Positions 41,163 to 54,151 of a stretch of 64,000 nucleotides of DNA are shown piece by piece (positions within the stretch are counted from its first letter, which is position 1; every line of letters begins with the position of its first letter). This DNA comes from Solimonas sp. SE-A11. Its GTDB lineage: Bacteria > Pseudomonadota > Gammaproteobacteria > Nevskiales > Nevskiaceae. The notes beneath the pieces are model-generated. The model saw nothing but the letters and a program-made list of their open reading frames with translations. It was not told the origin of the DNA and did not search any database. The DNA lies in assembly GCF_030345715.1 (NCBI RefSeq), contig NZ_JAUASX010000021.1:20878-84877 (forward strand), written 5' to 3'. The position numbers and the translations under genes are program-made.

Positions 41163-42863
41163 CTACTTCTTGGCCAGCGCCTTGGCGCTTTCCTCGCGCT
41201 CCAGCTTGCGCGTGATGAACCACTGCTGCGCGATGCCGATCAGGTTCGAGGTCACCCAGTAGAGCACCAGGCCCGACTGGAAGAAGGCGAAGAAGGCGGC
41301 CATGCCGATCGGCATCACGCTCATGATGCGCTGCTGCATCGGGTCCATCGCCGTGTTGCCGCTGAGCTTCTGCTGCACGAACATGGTGATGCCGAACAGC
41401 ACCGGCAGCACGAAGTAGGGATCCGGCGCGGTCAGGTCGTTGAGCCACAGCACCCACGAGGCCTGGCGCAGCTCCACGGACTCCAGCAGCACCCAGTACA
41501 GCGCGATGAACACCGGGAACTGCACCAGCAGCGGCCAGCAGCCGGCCAGCGGGTTGAAGCCCTCCTTCTTGTAGAGGTCCATCATCGCCTTCTGCTGGCG
41601 CTCGCGGTCGTCGCCGTAGCGCTCCTTGATGTCCTGCAGCTTGGGCGCGAACTTCTTCATCTTGGCCATCGAGCGGTACTGCGCTTCCGACAGCTTGTAC
41701 ATCACGCCCTTGACCAGGATGGTCAGCAGGATGATGGCCCAGCCCCAGTTGCCGGTGAACTTGTGCAGCTTCTCCAGCAGCCAGAACAGCGGCTCGGAGA
41801 TCGGCGTGAGGATGCCGTAGTCCACCGTCAGCTCCAGGCCCTTGGCATGGGTGCCGATGCTGTCCTGCAGCTTGGGGCCGATGTACAGGCCTGTGTTGAA
41901 CGTGGCCTGCGCGCCCGGCTCCAGCTTCTGCGTGGCGCCGACGTACTGAGCCACGTAGCCGTGCTGCGGCGACGGCTTGGCGCTGAGCGTCAGGGCTTCG
42001 CCCGGGGGCGGCAGGATGGCGGTGACGAAGTAATGCTGCAGCATGGCGATCCAGCCGCCATTCTGGTGCTTGTCCACCGGCTCCTTGGCCAGCTTCTCGA
42101 GCTTGGTCTTGGCGAAGCGGTAGCTGTCGCCGCCCGCTTCCTTCTGCTCATAGAGGCCCACGCCGGTGAAGGTGGCCGCGAAGGGCGGCTCGTCACCGCT
42201 CTTGTAGTCGGTACGCGCGATGCGCACGTAGGGGCTGGCGTCCAGCGCCGCGGCGCCGCTGTTGGTCAGCGCCTGCTGCAGCTCGATCTGATAGCTGCCG
42301 CGCTTGAACCGATAGGTCTTGGTGGCGCTGAGGCCGTTCTGCTGCGTGGTCAGCACCACGTCGAGATGGTCGGAGCCTTCCACCAGGCGGTAGTCGTTCT
42401 GCGCCGCCGTGTACATCGTCTTGTGCGTGACCAGCGGCTCCTTGCTGCCGGCCAGGCCGCTCTGCAGCACGTAGTAGCGGCCATTGCTGTCATCCAGCAG
42501 CGCGAAGTTCTGCTCCTTCTGGTCCTTGTGGACCGGGTAGCCCTTCAGCTCCACGCGGCGCAGCTCGGCGCCCTCGGTGGAAATCTCGGCGATGTAGAGA
42601 TCCGTCTCCACGCGGATGCGGCGCGCCGGACCGGAGGTCACCGCGCCGGCAGGGGCGGGGACAGCCGCACCCGTGACGGGGTCCGTGACCGTGGCCGGCG
42701 GTGCGGTGGGAATGTCGTCGATCGCGTTGGCGCTGGCGGCGGCGGCCGTGGCGGCCGGTGCCTGCGGCAGCGGCTTGACGCCGTAGTCCTTTTGCCAGGC
42801 CTGGTAGATGAAGAACAGCACGACGCCCAGCAGAGCGATCAGGATGAAACGGCGGTTTTCCAT
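41163..42863 (-). CDS. yidC: Membrane protein insertase YidC
   Basis: 566 residues from the ATG at 42863 (MENRRFILIALLGVVLFFIYQAW). A periplasmic beta-super-sandwich domain (about 50-350) is followed by the conserved five-helix insertase domain (GNWGWAIILLTILVKGVMYKLSEAQYRSMAKMK, then GCWPLLVQFPVFIALYWVLLESVELRQA). It inserts inner-membrane proteins alone or with SecYEG. Length is typical for gammaproteobacteria. It is five bases after yidD, so the two are coupled. Confidence 0.97.
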   Translation of the reverse strand: MENRRFILIALLGVVLFFIYQAWQKDYGVKPLPQAPAATAAAASANAIDDIPTAPPATVTDPVTGAAVPAPAGAVTSGPARRIRVETDLYIAEISTEGAELRRVELKGYPVHKDQKEQNFALLDDSNGRYYVLQSGLAGSKEPLVTHKTMYTAAQNDYRLVEGSDHLDVVLTTQQNGLSATKTYRFKRGSYQIELQQALTNSGAAALDASPYVRIARTDYKSGDEPPFAATFTGVGLYEQKEAGGDSYRFAKTKLEKLAKEPVDKHQNGGWIAMLQHYFVTAILPPPGEALTLSAKPSPQHGYVAQYVGATQKLEPGAQATFNTGLYIGPKLQDSIGTHAKGLELTVDYGILTPISEPLFWLLEKLHKFTGNWGWAIILLTILVKGVMYKLSEAQYRSMAKMKKFAPKLQDIKERYGDDRERQQKAMMDLYKKEGFNPLAGCWPLLVQFPVFIALYWVLLESVELRQASWVLWLNDLTAPDPYFVLPVLFGITMFVQQKLSGNTAMDPMQQRIMSVMPIGMAAFFAFFQSGLVLYWVTSNLIGIAQQWFITRKLEREESAKALAKK

Positions 42864-42868
42864 GGCGG

Positions 42869-43126
42869 TCAGTGGTGCGGGCAGCCGCAGGACTTCTGCG
42901 GTGTCGGCCCTAGGTGTTCGGGAACGGGATCGTAGCCACCGGGATTCAGGGGGTGGCAGCGCACGAGGCGGCGTAAGCCTATCCACCCGCCGCGCCAAAA
43001 GCCATGGCGGCGGATCGATTCAGCGGTGTAGTGGGAGCAGCTGGGGTAAAAACGGCAACGCGGCCCCAGCAGCGGGCTGATGAAGAGCTGGTAGCAGCGG
43101 ATCAGGAAGAGGCTGAGGGTGCGCAT
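42869..43126 (-). CDS. yidD: YidD, membrane protein insertion efficiency factor
   Basis: 85 residues. The sequence [31 protein letters not shown] and [13 protein letters not shown] are diagnostic of YidD, an amphipathic inner-membrane protein that assists YidC. The three characteristic cysteines (CRFYPSCS and CHP) are present. It overlaps the end of rnpA by 25 bases, the normal arrangement. Confidence 0.96.
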   Translation of the reverse strand: MRTLSLFLIRCYQLFISPLLGPRCRFYPSCSHYTAESIRRHGFWRGGWIGLRRLVRCHPLNPGGYDPVPEHLGPTPQKSCGCPHH

Positions 43127-43470
43127 TTGGCAGCCGCTCGGGTCCAGAGCCGGTCGAGGATATCGCTGAGCTGTTCGGGCGTGGCCTGCAGACAGCCGCC
43201 GCGGGCCAGGATCACCACGTCCATGGCCGGAAAGGCGGAACGCCGGGTCCGGAAGCTTTCACGGATCTGGCGCTTGATGCGGTTGCGGTCCACCGCACGC
43301 GGTACCGCCTTCTTGGGTACTGCCAGTCCCAGCCGGGACTCCGAGGAGTCCCCGCTGGAAACGACTAGCGCGGTCAGCCACTTCTCGTTAAGGCGGCTGC
43401 CGCGCTCAAAAGCCGCCTTGAACTCGCCGGGCTTCTGCAGGCGGGCGCGCCGCGGAAAGCGCGCCGTCAC
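43102..43470 (-). CDS. rnpA: Ribonuclease P protein component
   Basis: 122 residues from a GTG start. The segment [29 protein letters not shown] is the RNase P protein signature; the basic RNR motif binds the catalytic RNA. It processes tRNA 5' ends. It starts 10 bases after rpmH and overlaps yidD, as in most bacteria. Confidence 0.96.
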   Translation of the reverse strand: MTARFPRRARLQKPGEFKAAFERGSRLNEKWLTALVVSSGDSSESRLGLAVPKKAVPRAVDRNRIKRQIRESFRTRRSAFPAMDVVILARGGCLQATPEQLSDILDRLWTRAAAKCAPSASS

Positions 43471-43480
43471 GAACCGATCC

Positions 43481-43621
43481 TTACGGGATCAGACGCTTGC
43501 GGCCCTTGGCGCGGCGGCGCGAGATGACCTTGCGGCCACCAACGGTCGCCATGCGGGCGCGGAAGCCGTGCGTGCGGGCGCGACGCGTGTTCTTCGGCTG
43601 GTAAGTACGCTTGGTTGCCAT
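43481..43621 (-). CDS. rpmH: 50S ribosomal protein L34
   Basis: 46 residues. It begins [20 protein letters not shown] and ends KGRKRLIP, the full L34 sequence. First gene of the rpmH-rnpA-yidD-yidC-mnmE cluster, divergent from dnaA. The start codon is at 43,619-43,621 and the TAA at 43,481-43,483. Confidence 0.97.
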   Translation of the reverse strand: MATKRTYQPKNTRRARTHGFRARMATVGGRKVISRRRAKGRKRLIP

Positions 43622-43712
43622 GACATCACCCTGAAAACGTGTGTTGATGCAAAAGGGCGCGGATTCTATCCCTTGCCGGGCTCACAGGGCAAGCCGCCGG
43701 GCGCTCCGGGGC

Positions 43713-43721
43713 TGTGGATAA
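43713..43721. promoter_or_regulatory. DnaA box upstream of dnaA
   Basis: TGTGGATAA matches the DnaA-box consensus exactly on one strand. It lies between rpmH and dnaA, where DnaA autoregulation of its own promoter is common. Confidence 0.75.
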
Positions 43722-43790
43722 GTCACCCCCGAACGGGTAGACTGCCTGCCCGGCGCGACAGACGCCCTCATACTAATTATTAGAAGCGAG

Positions 43791-45155
43791 ATGCACTCTT
43801 CGGAAGAACTTTGGACGCAGTGCGTGCGCTGGCTCGAGGCCGAACTGCCCGACAAGGACATCGCGACCTGGATCCGGCCGCTGCATCCCATCGCCTCGCG
43901 CGAGCGGCTGCTGCTGCTGGCGCCCAACCGTATTGTGCTGGATCGCGTACGCCAGGACTTCCTGGGCACCATCCGGCGCGCGGTGCGCGCCAGCTCCGGC
44001 GAGACCCTGCCGGAGGTGGAGCTGGCCGTGGGCAGCGCCGAGGCCCGTGCCCCGGCCGGCCCGCCCAGCACCCCGGCCGCCGGCCCGGAGCCCGTCGTGG
44101 CGACGGTCCTCCCGGACGAGCCGCCGATGGGCAATGCACCCAAGCTGGACTCGCGCTTCACTTTCGCCAACTTCATCGAGGGCAAGTCCAACTCCCAGGC
44201 GCGGGCCGCGGCCCAGTACGTCGGCGAGTCCCCGGGCGGTGCCTACAACCCCCTGCTGATCTACGGGCCGACCGGGTTGGGCAAGACCCACCTGATGCAC
44301 TCCATCGGCAACGAGATCCAGCGGCGCAATCCGCAGGCCCGCGTGGCCTACCTGTTCGCCGAGCAGTGGATGAGCCAGTACGTCACCGGCGTGCGCCACG
44401 GCCGCTGGGACGACATCAAGTCGTACTACCGCTCGGTCGACGCCCTGCTGATCGACGACATCCAGTTCTTCGCCTACAAGGAAAAGACGCAGGAAGAGTT
44501 CTTCCACGCGTTCAACTCCCTGATCGACAGCCGCAAGCAGATCGTGCTGACCTGCGACCGCTATCCCAAGGACGTGGACGGCATCGACGAGCGCCTGAAG
44601 TCGCGCTTCACCTGGGGCCTGTCCGTGGCGGTGGAAACGCCGGACCTGGAAACCCGCATCGCGATCCTGCAGACCAAGGCCGAAGCCAGCCACGACCTCA
44701 AGCTGCCGGACGACGTCGCCATGTTCGTGGCCCAGCGCGTACGCTCCAGCGTGCGTGACCTGGAAGGCGCGTTGCACCGCCTGGCCGCCAGCGCCCGCTT
44801 CCGCGGCGAGCCGCTGACCATCGAGTTTGCCCGCACCACGCTCAAGGACATGCTGGCCGCCTACGAGCGCCAGGTGACCATCGAGAACATCAAGCGCAAG
44901 GTGGCGGACTACTACAACATCCGCGTGTCGGACCTGAGCTCGCCGCGCCGCACCCGCACGCTGGCGCGTCCGCGCCAGATCGCGATGGCCCTGGCCAAGG
45001 AGCTGACCCAGCACAGCCTGCCGGAGATCGGCGAGTCTTTCGGCAAGGACCACACCACCGTCCTGCACGCCTGCCGCAAGGTGGCCGAGCTGCGCGAGCA
45101 GGACCTGAAGATCCGCGAGGACTACGAGAACCTGCAGCGCCAGCTCGGTTTCTGA
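43791..45155 (+). CDS. dnaA: Chromosomal replication initiator DnaA
   Basis: 454 residues. Domain I at the N-terminus (WTQCVRWLEAELP-like), a Pro/Ala-rich domain II linker (about 85-115), the AAA+ domain with GPTGLGKTHLM and LLIDDIQFF, and the DNA-binding domain IV with the signature GKDHTTVLHACRKV. It binds DnaA boxes and opens the origin. Divergent from rpmH; followed by dnaN after a 275-base origin-like gap. Confidence 0.98.
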   Translation: MHSSEELWTQCVRWLEAELPDKDIATWIRPLHPIASRERLLLLAPNRIVLDRVRQDFLGTIRRAVRASSGETLPEVELAVGSAEARAPAGPPSTPAAGPEPVVATVLPDEPPMGNAPKLDSRFTFANFIEGKSNSQARAAAQYVGESPGGAYNPLLIYGPTGLGKTHLMHSIGNEIQRRNPQARVAYLFAEQWMSQYVTGVRHGRWDDIKSYYRSVDALLIDDIQFFAYKEKTQEEFFHAFNSLIDSRKQIVLTCDRYPKDVDGIDERLKSRFTWGLSVAVETPDLETRIAILQTKAEASHDLKLPDDVAMFVAQRVRSSVRDLEGALHRLAASARFRGEPLTIEFARTTLKDMLAAYERQVTIENIKRKVADYYNIRVSDLSSPRRTRTLARPRQIAMALAKELTQHSLPEIGESFGKDHTTVLHACRKVAELREQDLKIREDYENLQRQLGF

Positions 45156-45430
45156 GGCCAGCGGGGCAGGGCATATATAAGGAATAACAAGCTGTGGACG
45201 GAGTGCATGGCAAAGCTTCGGAAAACGCTTGCAAGAAGCTGTGGATAAATTAAGCTCAAGGTTTATCCACAGTTCATCCGAAGGCTGGCAGCCGGCCTGT
45301 CCAGTCCCGGAAACAGGCTTCAAGCGATTGATGTATAAGCATTAATCGAAAGTTATCACCAGCGGCATGCGGTCCTTGTTGTTATTGTTTTTACATCATT
45401 AATCAATCTACATATTAATAAGGTGATGTC
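45156..45430. other. Probable replication origin (oriC) between dnaA and dnaN
   Basis: Two exact DnaA boxes, TGTGGATAA (45,240-45,248) and TTATCCACA (45,263-45,271), face each other. A weak box TGTGGACGG lies near 45,193 and a TTATCACCA-like one at 45,353-45,361. The last 60 bases (about 45,370-45,428) are strikingly AT-rich (TTGTTATTGTTTTTACATC, ATTAATCAATC), suitable as the unwinding element. No coding frame is supported here. Confidence 0.75.
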
Positions 45431-46531
45431 ATGAAACTCCAAGTGGGGAGAAACGAGCTGCTCGCAGCACTCTCTGCGGTCATCGGCGTAGTCGAACGTC
45501 GCCAGACCTTGCCGGTGCTCTCCAACTTCCTGATGGAGACCCGCGAGGACGAGCTGATCGTCACCGGTACCGACCTGGAGATAGAGCTGGAAGCCCGAGC
45601 CCGCGTGCAGAACCTCGCACCCGGCCGTGCCACCCTGCCGGCCCGCAAGCTCTTCGACATCTGCCGTGGTCTGCCCGAAGGCGCCGAGATCTCGCTGGAC
45701 GTGTCCGGCGACAAGGCCACGCTCAAGTCCGGCCGCAGCCGCTACTCGCTGTCCTGCCTGAAGGCAGACGAATTCCCGGCCATGGGCCGCCTGGCCGAAG
45801 GCCGTGAGCTGACGATCCCGCGCCGCGCCATGCGCACGCTGATCGAGCGCACGCAGTTCGCCATGGCCCAGCAGGACGTCCGCTACTACCTCAACGGTCT
45901 GCTACTGGAAGTCACCGCCAAGCGCGTGCGCTGCGTAGCCACCGACGGCCACCGCCTGGCCATGAGCGAGGCCGGCCTGGACACCGGCTTCAAGGACAAC
46001 CTTCAGGTCATCGTGCCGCGCAAGGCCGTCATGGAACTGACCCGCCTGCTGGATCCCAGCGACGAGCCGGTGACCCTGAAGATCGGCGCTGGCCAGATTC
46101 AGGTCGATGTGGACGTGGTCCGCATGACCTCCAAGCTGATCGATGGCCGCTTCCCGGACTACGAGCGCGTGATCCCGGATTCCGGCGACAAGAAGCTGCA
46201 GGCCGACCGCGAGCTGGTGAAGCGCGCCCTGGCCCGTACCGCGATCCTGTCCAACGAGAAGTTCCGCGGCGTGCGCCTGGCACTGGACGGCACCAAGCTG
46301 GTCCTGCAGACGCACAACCCCGAGCACGAAGAGGCCGAGGAAGATCTGGAAGTCAGCTACGAGGGCAGCGCCCTGGAGATCGGCTTCAACGTGAACTACC
46401 TGCTGGACGCGCTGGGTGCCCTGAGCGGGGAGCAGTTCGTGATGGAGCTGAAGAACTCGGATTCCAGCGGCCTGATCCACGCGGCGGACGACACCTCCAG
46501 CAAGTACGTCGTGATGCCGATGCGGCTCTAA
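45431..46531 (+). CDS. dnaN: DNA polymerase III beta clamp
   Basis: 366 residues, the standard length. It starts MKLQVGRNELLAALSAVIGVVERRQTLPVLSN and ends with SSKYVVMPMRL, both typical of the sliding clamp. Three repeated clamp domains are present. It tethers Pol III to DNA. The operon dnaN-recF follows with a seven-base gap. Confidence 0.98.
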   Translation: MKLQVGRNELLAALSAVIGVVERRQTLPVLSNFLMETREDELIVTGTDLEIELEARARVQNLAPGRATLPARKLFDICRGLPEGAEISLDVSGDKATLKSGRSRYSLSCLKADEFPAMGRLAEGRELTIPRRAMRTLIERTQFAMAQQDVRYYLNGLLLEVTAKRVRCVATDGHRLAMSEAGLDTGFKDNLQVIVPRKAVMELTRLLDPSDEPVTLKIGAGQIQVDVDVVRMTSKLIDGRFPDYERVIPDSGDKKLQADRELVKRALARTAILSNEKFRGVRLALDGTKLVLQTHNPEHEEAEEDLEVSYEGSALEIGFNVNYLLDALGALSGEQFVMELKNSDSSGLIHAADDTSSKYVVMPMRL

Positions 46532-46538
46532 GCGGCGC

Positions 46539-50178
<3,640 letters not shown>

Positions 50179-50184
50179 ACGCGC

Positions 50185-51279
50185 ATGAAGTCCCTGACTG
50201 TCGAGCTGGCGGATCGCAGCTACCCGATCCGTATCGGTGCCGGCCTGCTGGCCGACGCCCGCCAGTACGCCAAGGCCGAAGGCCGCCGGCTGAAGCTGGT
50301 GACCGACAGCAACGTTGCGCCGCTGTACCTGGCGCACGTGCTTAAAGCATTGAATTTAAAGGAAGAAGACGCTCTGGTGCTGCCGGCGGGCGAGGAGCAC
50401 AAGAGCTGGGCGACGGTGGAGCGCGTGCTCGACTGGATGCTCGGCGCGCGCCTCAACCGTGACGGCCTGCTGGTGGCGCTCGGCGGCGGTGTGATCGGCG
50501 ACATGGCCGGCTTTGCCGCGGCGATCTACCAGCGCGGCATCGACTTCATCCAGATCCCCACGACGCTGCTGGCGCAGGTGGACTCCTCGGTCGGCGGCAA
50601 GACCGGCGTGAACCATCCGCGCGGCAAGAACATGATCGGCGCCTTCCACCAGCCGCGCCTGGTGCTGGCCGACACCGCCGCGCTGCGCACGCTGCCGCAG
50701 CGCGAGCTGCTCGCCGGCATCGCGGAAGTGATCAAGTACGGCATGCTCGCCGACAGCGACTTCTTCAAGTGGCTGGAGCAGCGCCTGGACGACCTGCTGG
50801 TGCTCGACACCGACGCGCTGACCAAGGCGATCTACCGCAGCTGCGAGCTCAAGGCCCGCATCGTGGCGCAGGACGAGCGCGAATCGCTCGCCGGCGGCGC
50901 CGGTCCGCGCGCCCTGCTGAACCTGGGCCACACCTTCGGCCACGCCATCGAGACCTACACCGGCTACACGCAGTGGCTGCACGGCGAGGCCGTGGCCACG
51001 GGCCTGGTGATGGCCGCCGATCTCTCCGCGCGCCTGGGCTGGATGAGCGCGAAGGACGCCGAGCGCTGCACGCAGCTCGTCGCCCGCGCCGGCCTGCCGG
51101 TGAAGCCGCCGGCCGGCATGACGCCGGACCAGTTCCTGGAGCTGATGGGCCACGACAAGAAGGTGGCCAACGGCAAGCTGCGCCTGGTGCTGATGCGCGG
51201 CATCGGCTTGGCCGTGGTCAGCGGTGATTTCGACAAGGCGGCGCTGCAGGCGACGCTGGAGCATTTCACCCAGCAGTGA
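50185..51279 (+). CDS. aroB: 3-dehydroquinate synthase
   Basis: 364 residues. The NAD-binding GGGVIGDMAGFAAAIYQRG and the PTTLLAQVDSSVGGKTGVN motif are those of AroB, which makes 3-dehydroquinate in the shikimate pathway. Zinc ligands include the histidines in LNLGHTFGHAIE and WLHGEAVA. It starts six bases after gyrB. The usual partner aroK is not adjacent, although gltBD, often found near aroB, follows 3.8 kb downstream. Confidence 0.96.
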   Translation: MKSLTVELADRSYPIRIGAGLLADARQYAKAEGRRLKLVTDSNVAPLYLAHVLKALNLKEEDALVLPAGEEHKSWATVERVLDWMLGARLNRDGLLVALGGGVIGDMAGFAAAIYQRGIDFIQIPTTLLAQVDSSVGGKTGVNHPRGKNMIGAFHQPRLVLADTAALRTLPQRELLAGIAEVIKYGMLADSDFFKWLEQRLDDLLVLDTDALTKAIYRSCELKARIVAQDERESLAGGAGPRALLNLGHTFGHAIETYTGYTQWLHGEAVATGLVMAADLSARLGWMSAKDAERCTQLVARAGLPVKPPAGMTPDQFLELMGHDKKVANGKLRLVLMRGIGLAVVSGDFDKAALQATLEHFTQQ

Positions 51280-51296
51280 CGTTGTTCCACGTTTTT

Positions 51297-51421
51297 CACC
51301 CCTCGCCCGCTTGCGGGAGAGGGGATGGGGGAGAGGGTTTCTGTAGCTCTCGCTTATCGCACCAGCTTCAAGCTTTACAGCACCCTCTCCCTAGCCCTCT
51401 CCCGCAAGCGGGCGAGGGGAC
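51297..51421. repeat. Long inverted repeat of the CCCTCTCCC type
   Basis: CCCTCGCCCGCTTGCGGGAG at the left and CTCCCGCAAGCGGGCGAGGG at the right, each extended by GAGAGGG/CCCTCTC, enclose about 45 unique bases. A related, more diverged element is at 61,015-61,133. It may be a mobile non-coding element or a terminator between aroB and dgt. Confidence 0.7.
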
Positions 51422-51458
51422 TACAAGCAGAGAGCAAACTCATTAGACTCCTCCCACG

Positions 51459-52601
51459 ATGAGCGACCTCGCCCCCTACGCCGCCAATGAAGCGCAGTCG
51501 CGCGGCCGCCTGCATGCCGAGCCGCCGCCGGGCAACCGTGGCGAGTTCCAGCGCGATCGTGATCGCATCATCCACTCCGCCGCGTTCCGTCGGCTCGAGT
51601 ACAAGACGCAGGTCTTTATCAACCATGAAGGCGATCACTTCCGCACGCGCCTGACGCACTCGCTGGAAGTGGCGCAGCTCGCGCGCACCATCGCGCGCAA
51701 CCTGCAGCTCAACGTGGATCTCTCCGAGGCGATCTCGCTGGCGCACGACCTGGGGCACACGCCCTTCGGCCACGCCGGACAGGACGCGCTCAACAGCTGC
51801 ATGCAGCCCTACGGCGGTTTCGAGCACAACCTGCAGTCGTTGCGCGTAGTCGATCACCTGGAGGACAAGTACGCGAGCTTTCGCGGGCTCAATCTCTCCT
51901 TCGAAGCACGCGAAGGCATCCTCAAGCACTGCTCGCTGAAGAACGCGCGCAAGCTCGGCGAAATCGGCGAGCGCTTCATCAATCGCCAGCAGCCGAGCCT
52001 GGAAGCGCAACTCGCCAACCTGGCCGACGAGATCGCGTACAACAACCACGACATCGACGACGGCCTGCGCGCCGAATTGCTCACCGTGGAACAACTGCGC
52101 GACGTCGCGCTGTTCCGTCGGCACCATGACGCAGCGCTGAAGGCGCATGGCGCGCTCACCGCCAAGCAGGCGCGCCACGAGACCACGCGCCGCATCATCA
52201 ACACCCTGGTGGTGGACCTCACCGAAACCTCGCGCGCCAACATCCAGGCCGCGAAGCCGAAGAGCATCGACGAGGTGCGCCAGCACGACAAGCCGCTGAT
52301 GGCCTACAGCGACGAGATCGCCGCCGAGTCGCGCGCGCTGAAGAAATTCCTGTTCGACAACCTCTACCGTCATCACCGCGTCTACCGCATGACGACGAAA
52401 GCGCAGCGCGTGGTACGCGAGATATTCGACGCGCTGCACGGCGACGTGAAACTGCTGCCGCCGGATTTCCATGACGAAGCCAAGCACGCCGAAGACGAAG
52501 CCGGCCGCGCGCGCGTGGTGGCGGACTACATCGCGGGCATGACGGATCGCTATGCGCTGGATGAGCATGAGCGGCTGTTTGATCCGCGGCGCTTGAGATA
52601 A
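51459..52601 (+). CDS. dgt: Deoxyguanosinetriphosphate triphosphohydrolase-like HD protein
   Basis: 380 residues. The HD-domain metal ligands are seen in RTRLTHSLEVAQLAR (H), AHDLGHTPFGHAG (HD) and LADEIAYNNHDIDDGL (D). The FRRLEYKTQVF motif near the start is characteristic of dGTPase-like proteins, which hydrolyse dNTPs to deoxynucleosides and triphosphate. Cytosolic. Length is that of the type 2 subgroup. It follows aroB after a repeat element. Confidence 0.9.
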   Translation: MSDLAPYAANEAQSRGRLHAEPPPGNRGEFQRDRDRIIHSAAFRRLEYKTQVFINHEGDHFRTRLTHSLEVAQLARTIARNLQLNVDLSEAISLAHDLGHTPFGHAGQDALNSCMQPYGGFEHNLQSLRVVDHLEDKYASFRGLNLSFEAREGILKHCSLKNARKLGEIGERFINRQQPSLEAQLANLADEIAYNNHDIDDGLRAELLTVEQLRDVALFRRHHDAALKAHGALTAKQARHETTRRIINTLVVDLTETSRANIQAAKPKSIDEVRQHDKPLMAYSDEIAAESRALKKFLFDNLYRHHRVYRMTTKAQRVVREIFDALHGDVKLLPPDFHDEAKHAEDEAGRARVVADYIAGMTDRYALDEHERLFDPRRLR

Positions 52602-52617
52602 GACTCTAAGGCTTTCC

Positions 52618-52690
52618 GTAGGACGTGGTGAGCGCAGCGAAACGCATCGGAGCCTGAATGATGCGGTTCGCTGCGCTCACCACATCCTAC
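52618..52690. repeat. Inverted repeat GTGGTGAGCGCAGCGAA type
   Basis: TAGGACGTGGTGAGCGCAGC near the left and GCTGCGCTCACCACATCCTA at the right form a long stem (one mismatch) around a loop that holds CGCATC/GATGCG as a second stem. Confidence 0.7.
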
Positions 52691-52932
52691 GAATGTTGCG
52701 TATGTTCCACGCGGAGCAAGGGCGCACCTCGATACGCTGCGCTACTCGGTGTGAGCGGGTGTGGGGACATGCCATCGTCCGTCGCGTCATCCCTACGCCT
52801 TCCGCCAACCCGTTCCTCCCGAGTGCCGCGTCCCTCGATACAACCCGCCACGGCGGATCACTCGGGATGAGCGGACGTTGGCGTATCGAGGGCGAGCCGG
52901 CTTTCATCCAACGAGAAAGCCGCACGGTTTCC

Positions 52933-52961
52933 GTTCGCCCTGAGCCTGTCGAAGGGTGAAC
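52933..52961. repeat. Dispersed GCCCTGAGCCTGTCGAAGG repeat
   Basis: Same 29-base unit as at 22,817-22,845, in the same orientation. Confidence 0.7.
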
Positions 52962-53140
52962 CGCAGGGACCTCGGAGCCCGCGCAGGCTTGATGATCCAA
53001 GCCCAGGAAAAGCAGACAAAACCACCCGACCGTTCGATCAGATTTCATCCATTTGCAGATATGCAGACAGGGTTGTCGGCGGCGACGGCCGACTCCCTAG
53101 TCTCCCCAGGCGCAATTCGCGCATGAGGAGACCACTACAA

Positions 53141-54151
53141 ATGAAAGCGACACAGCTGCTCCTGGTATTGGGAATCACCACCCTGGCCGCGCCGGCCCAG
53201 GCGCTGAACATCGTGCTGTCCAACGACGACGGGTTCGAGACGGCGAATATCCGCGCGCTGTACCAGCGCCTGAAAGCCGCCGGGCATGACGTGATCGTGT
53301 CGGCACCGACGCAGAACAACAGCGGCCGCGGCGGCTCGATGAATTTCCTCACGCCGGTGACGCCGATGGCCAAGGCCAGCCGCCATGGCAGCGTCGCGGC
53401 GGGCTCGCCGGGCGTGGGCAAGGACCCGGGCGACGCGGATGTGTTCTACGTGGACGGCACGCCGGTGATGTCGATGCTGCACGGGCTCGACGTGGTGGCG
53501 GTGAAGCGCTGGGGTCAGCAGCCGGACCTGGTGGTGTCGGGCTTCAACGAAGGCAACAACACCGGGCTCATCAACAATTCCTCCGGCACGGTCAACAACC
53601 TGCTCTATGCGGTGAACCGCGGCATCCCGGCGATCGCGGCGAGCTACGAGGGCACGGAGGCGCGCTCGCACACGGCGCTGGCGGAAGGCGCGCTGGAATA
53701 CGAGATCGCGGACGTGGTGGTGAAGCTGGTCGACACGCTGGAGGACAACCGCGTTGCGGGCCAGCCGCTGCTGCCCCCGGGCGTGGGGCTCAACCTCAAC
53801 ATCCCCAAGGTGACGGCGACGGGCCAGGCGGCGGCCCTGCCCTTCCGCTTCGCGCGCATGGGCCTGGCCACGGAATTCCAGCCGGTGTTCTTCGAGAAGC
53901 TGTCCGACAGCCCGGTGGCCGTGGGCTATGGCGCGGGCGTGGCGCTCCCCGGCATCTCGTTCGCCAACGACGTGATCGCGCCGCCGGCGGGCGTGGTGAT
54001 CCTGCAGGATGACAGCGCGCTGTCGGAGCTCAACGTGATGAAGACGCACGCGATCCCGGTGACGGTGGTCGAGGGCGTGCCGCAGGGGCGTCGCAGCAAT
54101 GAGGAGTTGGTGAAGATCCAGCTGCGCGGCCTGCTGGGTGCCGCGCCGTGA
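53141..54151 (+). CDS. Exported SurE-like 5'/3'-nucleotidase
   Basis: 336 residues from the ATG at 53,141, with GAGGAG ten bases before it. A signal peptide MKATQLLLVLGITTLAAPAQA precedes NIVLSNDDGFETANIRALYQRLKAAGHDVIVSAP, the SurE opening with both metal-binding aspartates. The serine in QNNSGRGG and the asparagine in SGFNEGNNTG complete the site. SurE enzymes dephosphorylate nucleotides, usually in the cytoplasm; the signal peptide makes this an exported, longer variant (canonical SurE is about 250 residues). The stop overlaps the next start. Confidence 0.85.
   Translation: MKATQLLLVLGITTLAAPAQALNIVLSNDDGFETANIRALYQRLKAAGHDVIVSAPTQNNSGRGGSMNFLTPVTPMAKASRHGSVAAGSPGVGKDPGDADVFYVDGTPVMSMLHGLDVVAVKRWGQQPDLVVSGFNEGNNTGLINNSSGTVNNLLYAVNRGIPAIAASYEGTEARSHTALAEGALEYEIADVVVKLVDTLEDNRVAGQPLLPPGVGLNLNIPKVTATGQAAALPFRFARMGLATEFQPVFFEKLSDSPVAVGYGAGVALPGISFANDVIAPPAGVVILQDDSALSELNVMKTHAIPVTVVEGVPQGRRSNEELVKIQLRGLLGAAP

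Larger units (their letters stand above)
52602..53140. other. Gene-free 539-bp intergenic stretch filled with repeats
   Basis: It holds a long inverted repeat (52,618-52,690), a near-parS sequence TGTTCCACGCGGAGCA (52,703-52,718, two mismatches from the parS palindrome) and a dispersed CCTGAGCCTGTCGAAGG unit (52,933-52,961). The ribosome-binding site of the next gene lies at its end. I see no supported coding frame or RNA gene. Confidence 0.6.

Noticed and set aside
39805..42935. Long plus-strand frames opposite mnmE and yidC
   Set aside because: Composition is that of antisense shadows; the minus-strand genes are unambiguous.
51283..51298. TGTTCCACGTTTTTCA as a parS site
   Set aside because: Only the left half matches; four of the right eight bases differ from the palindrome.
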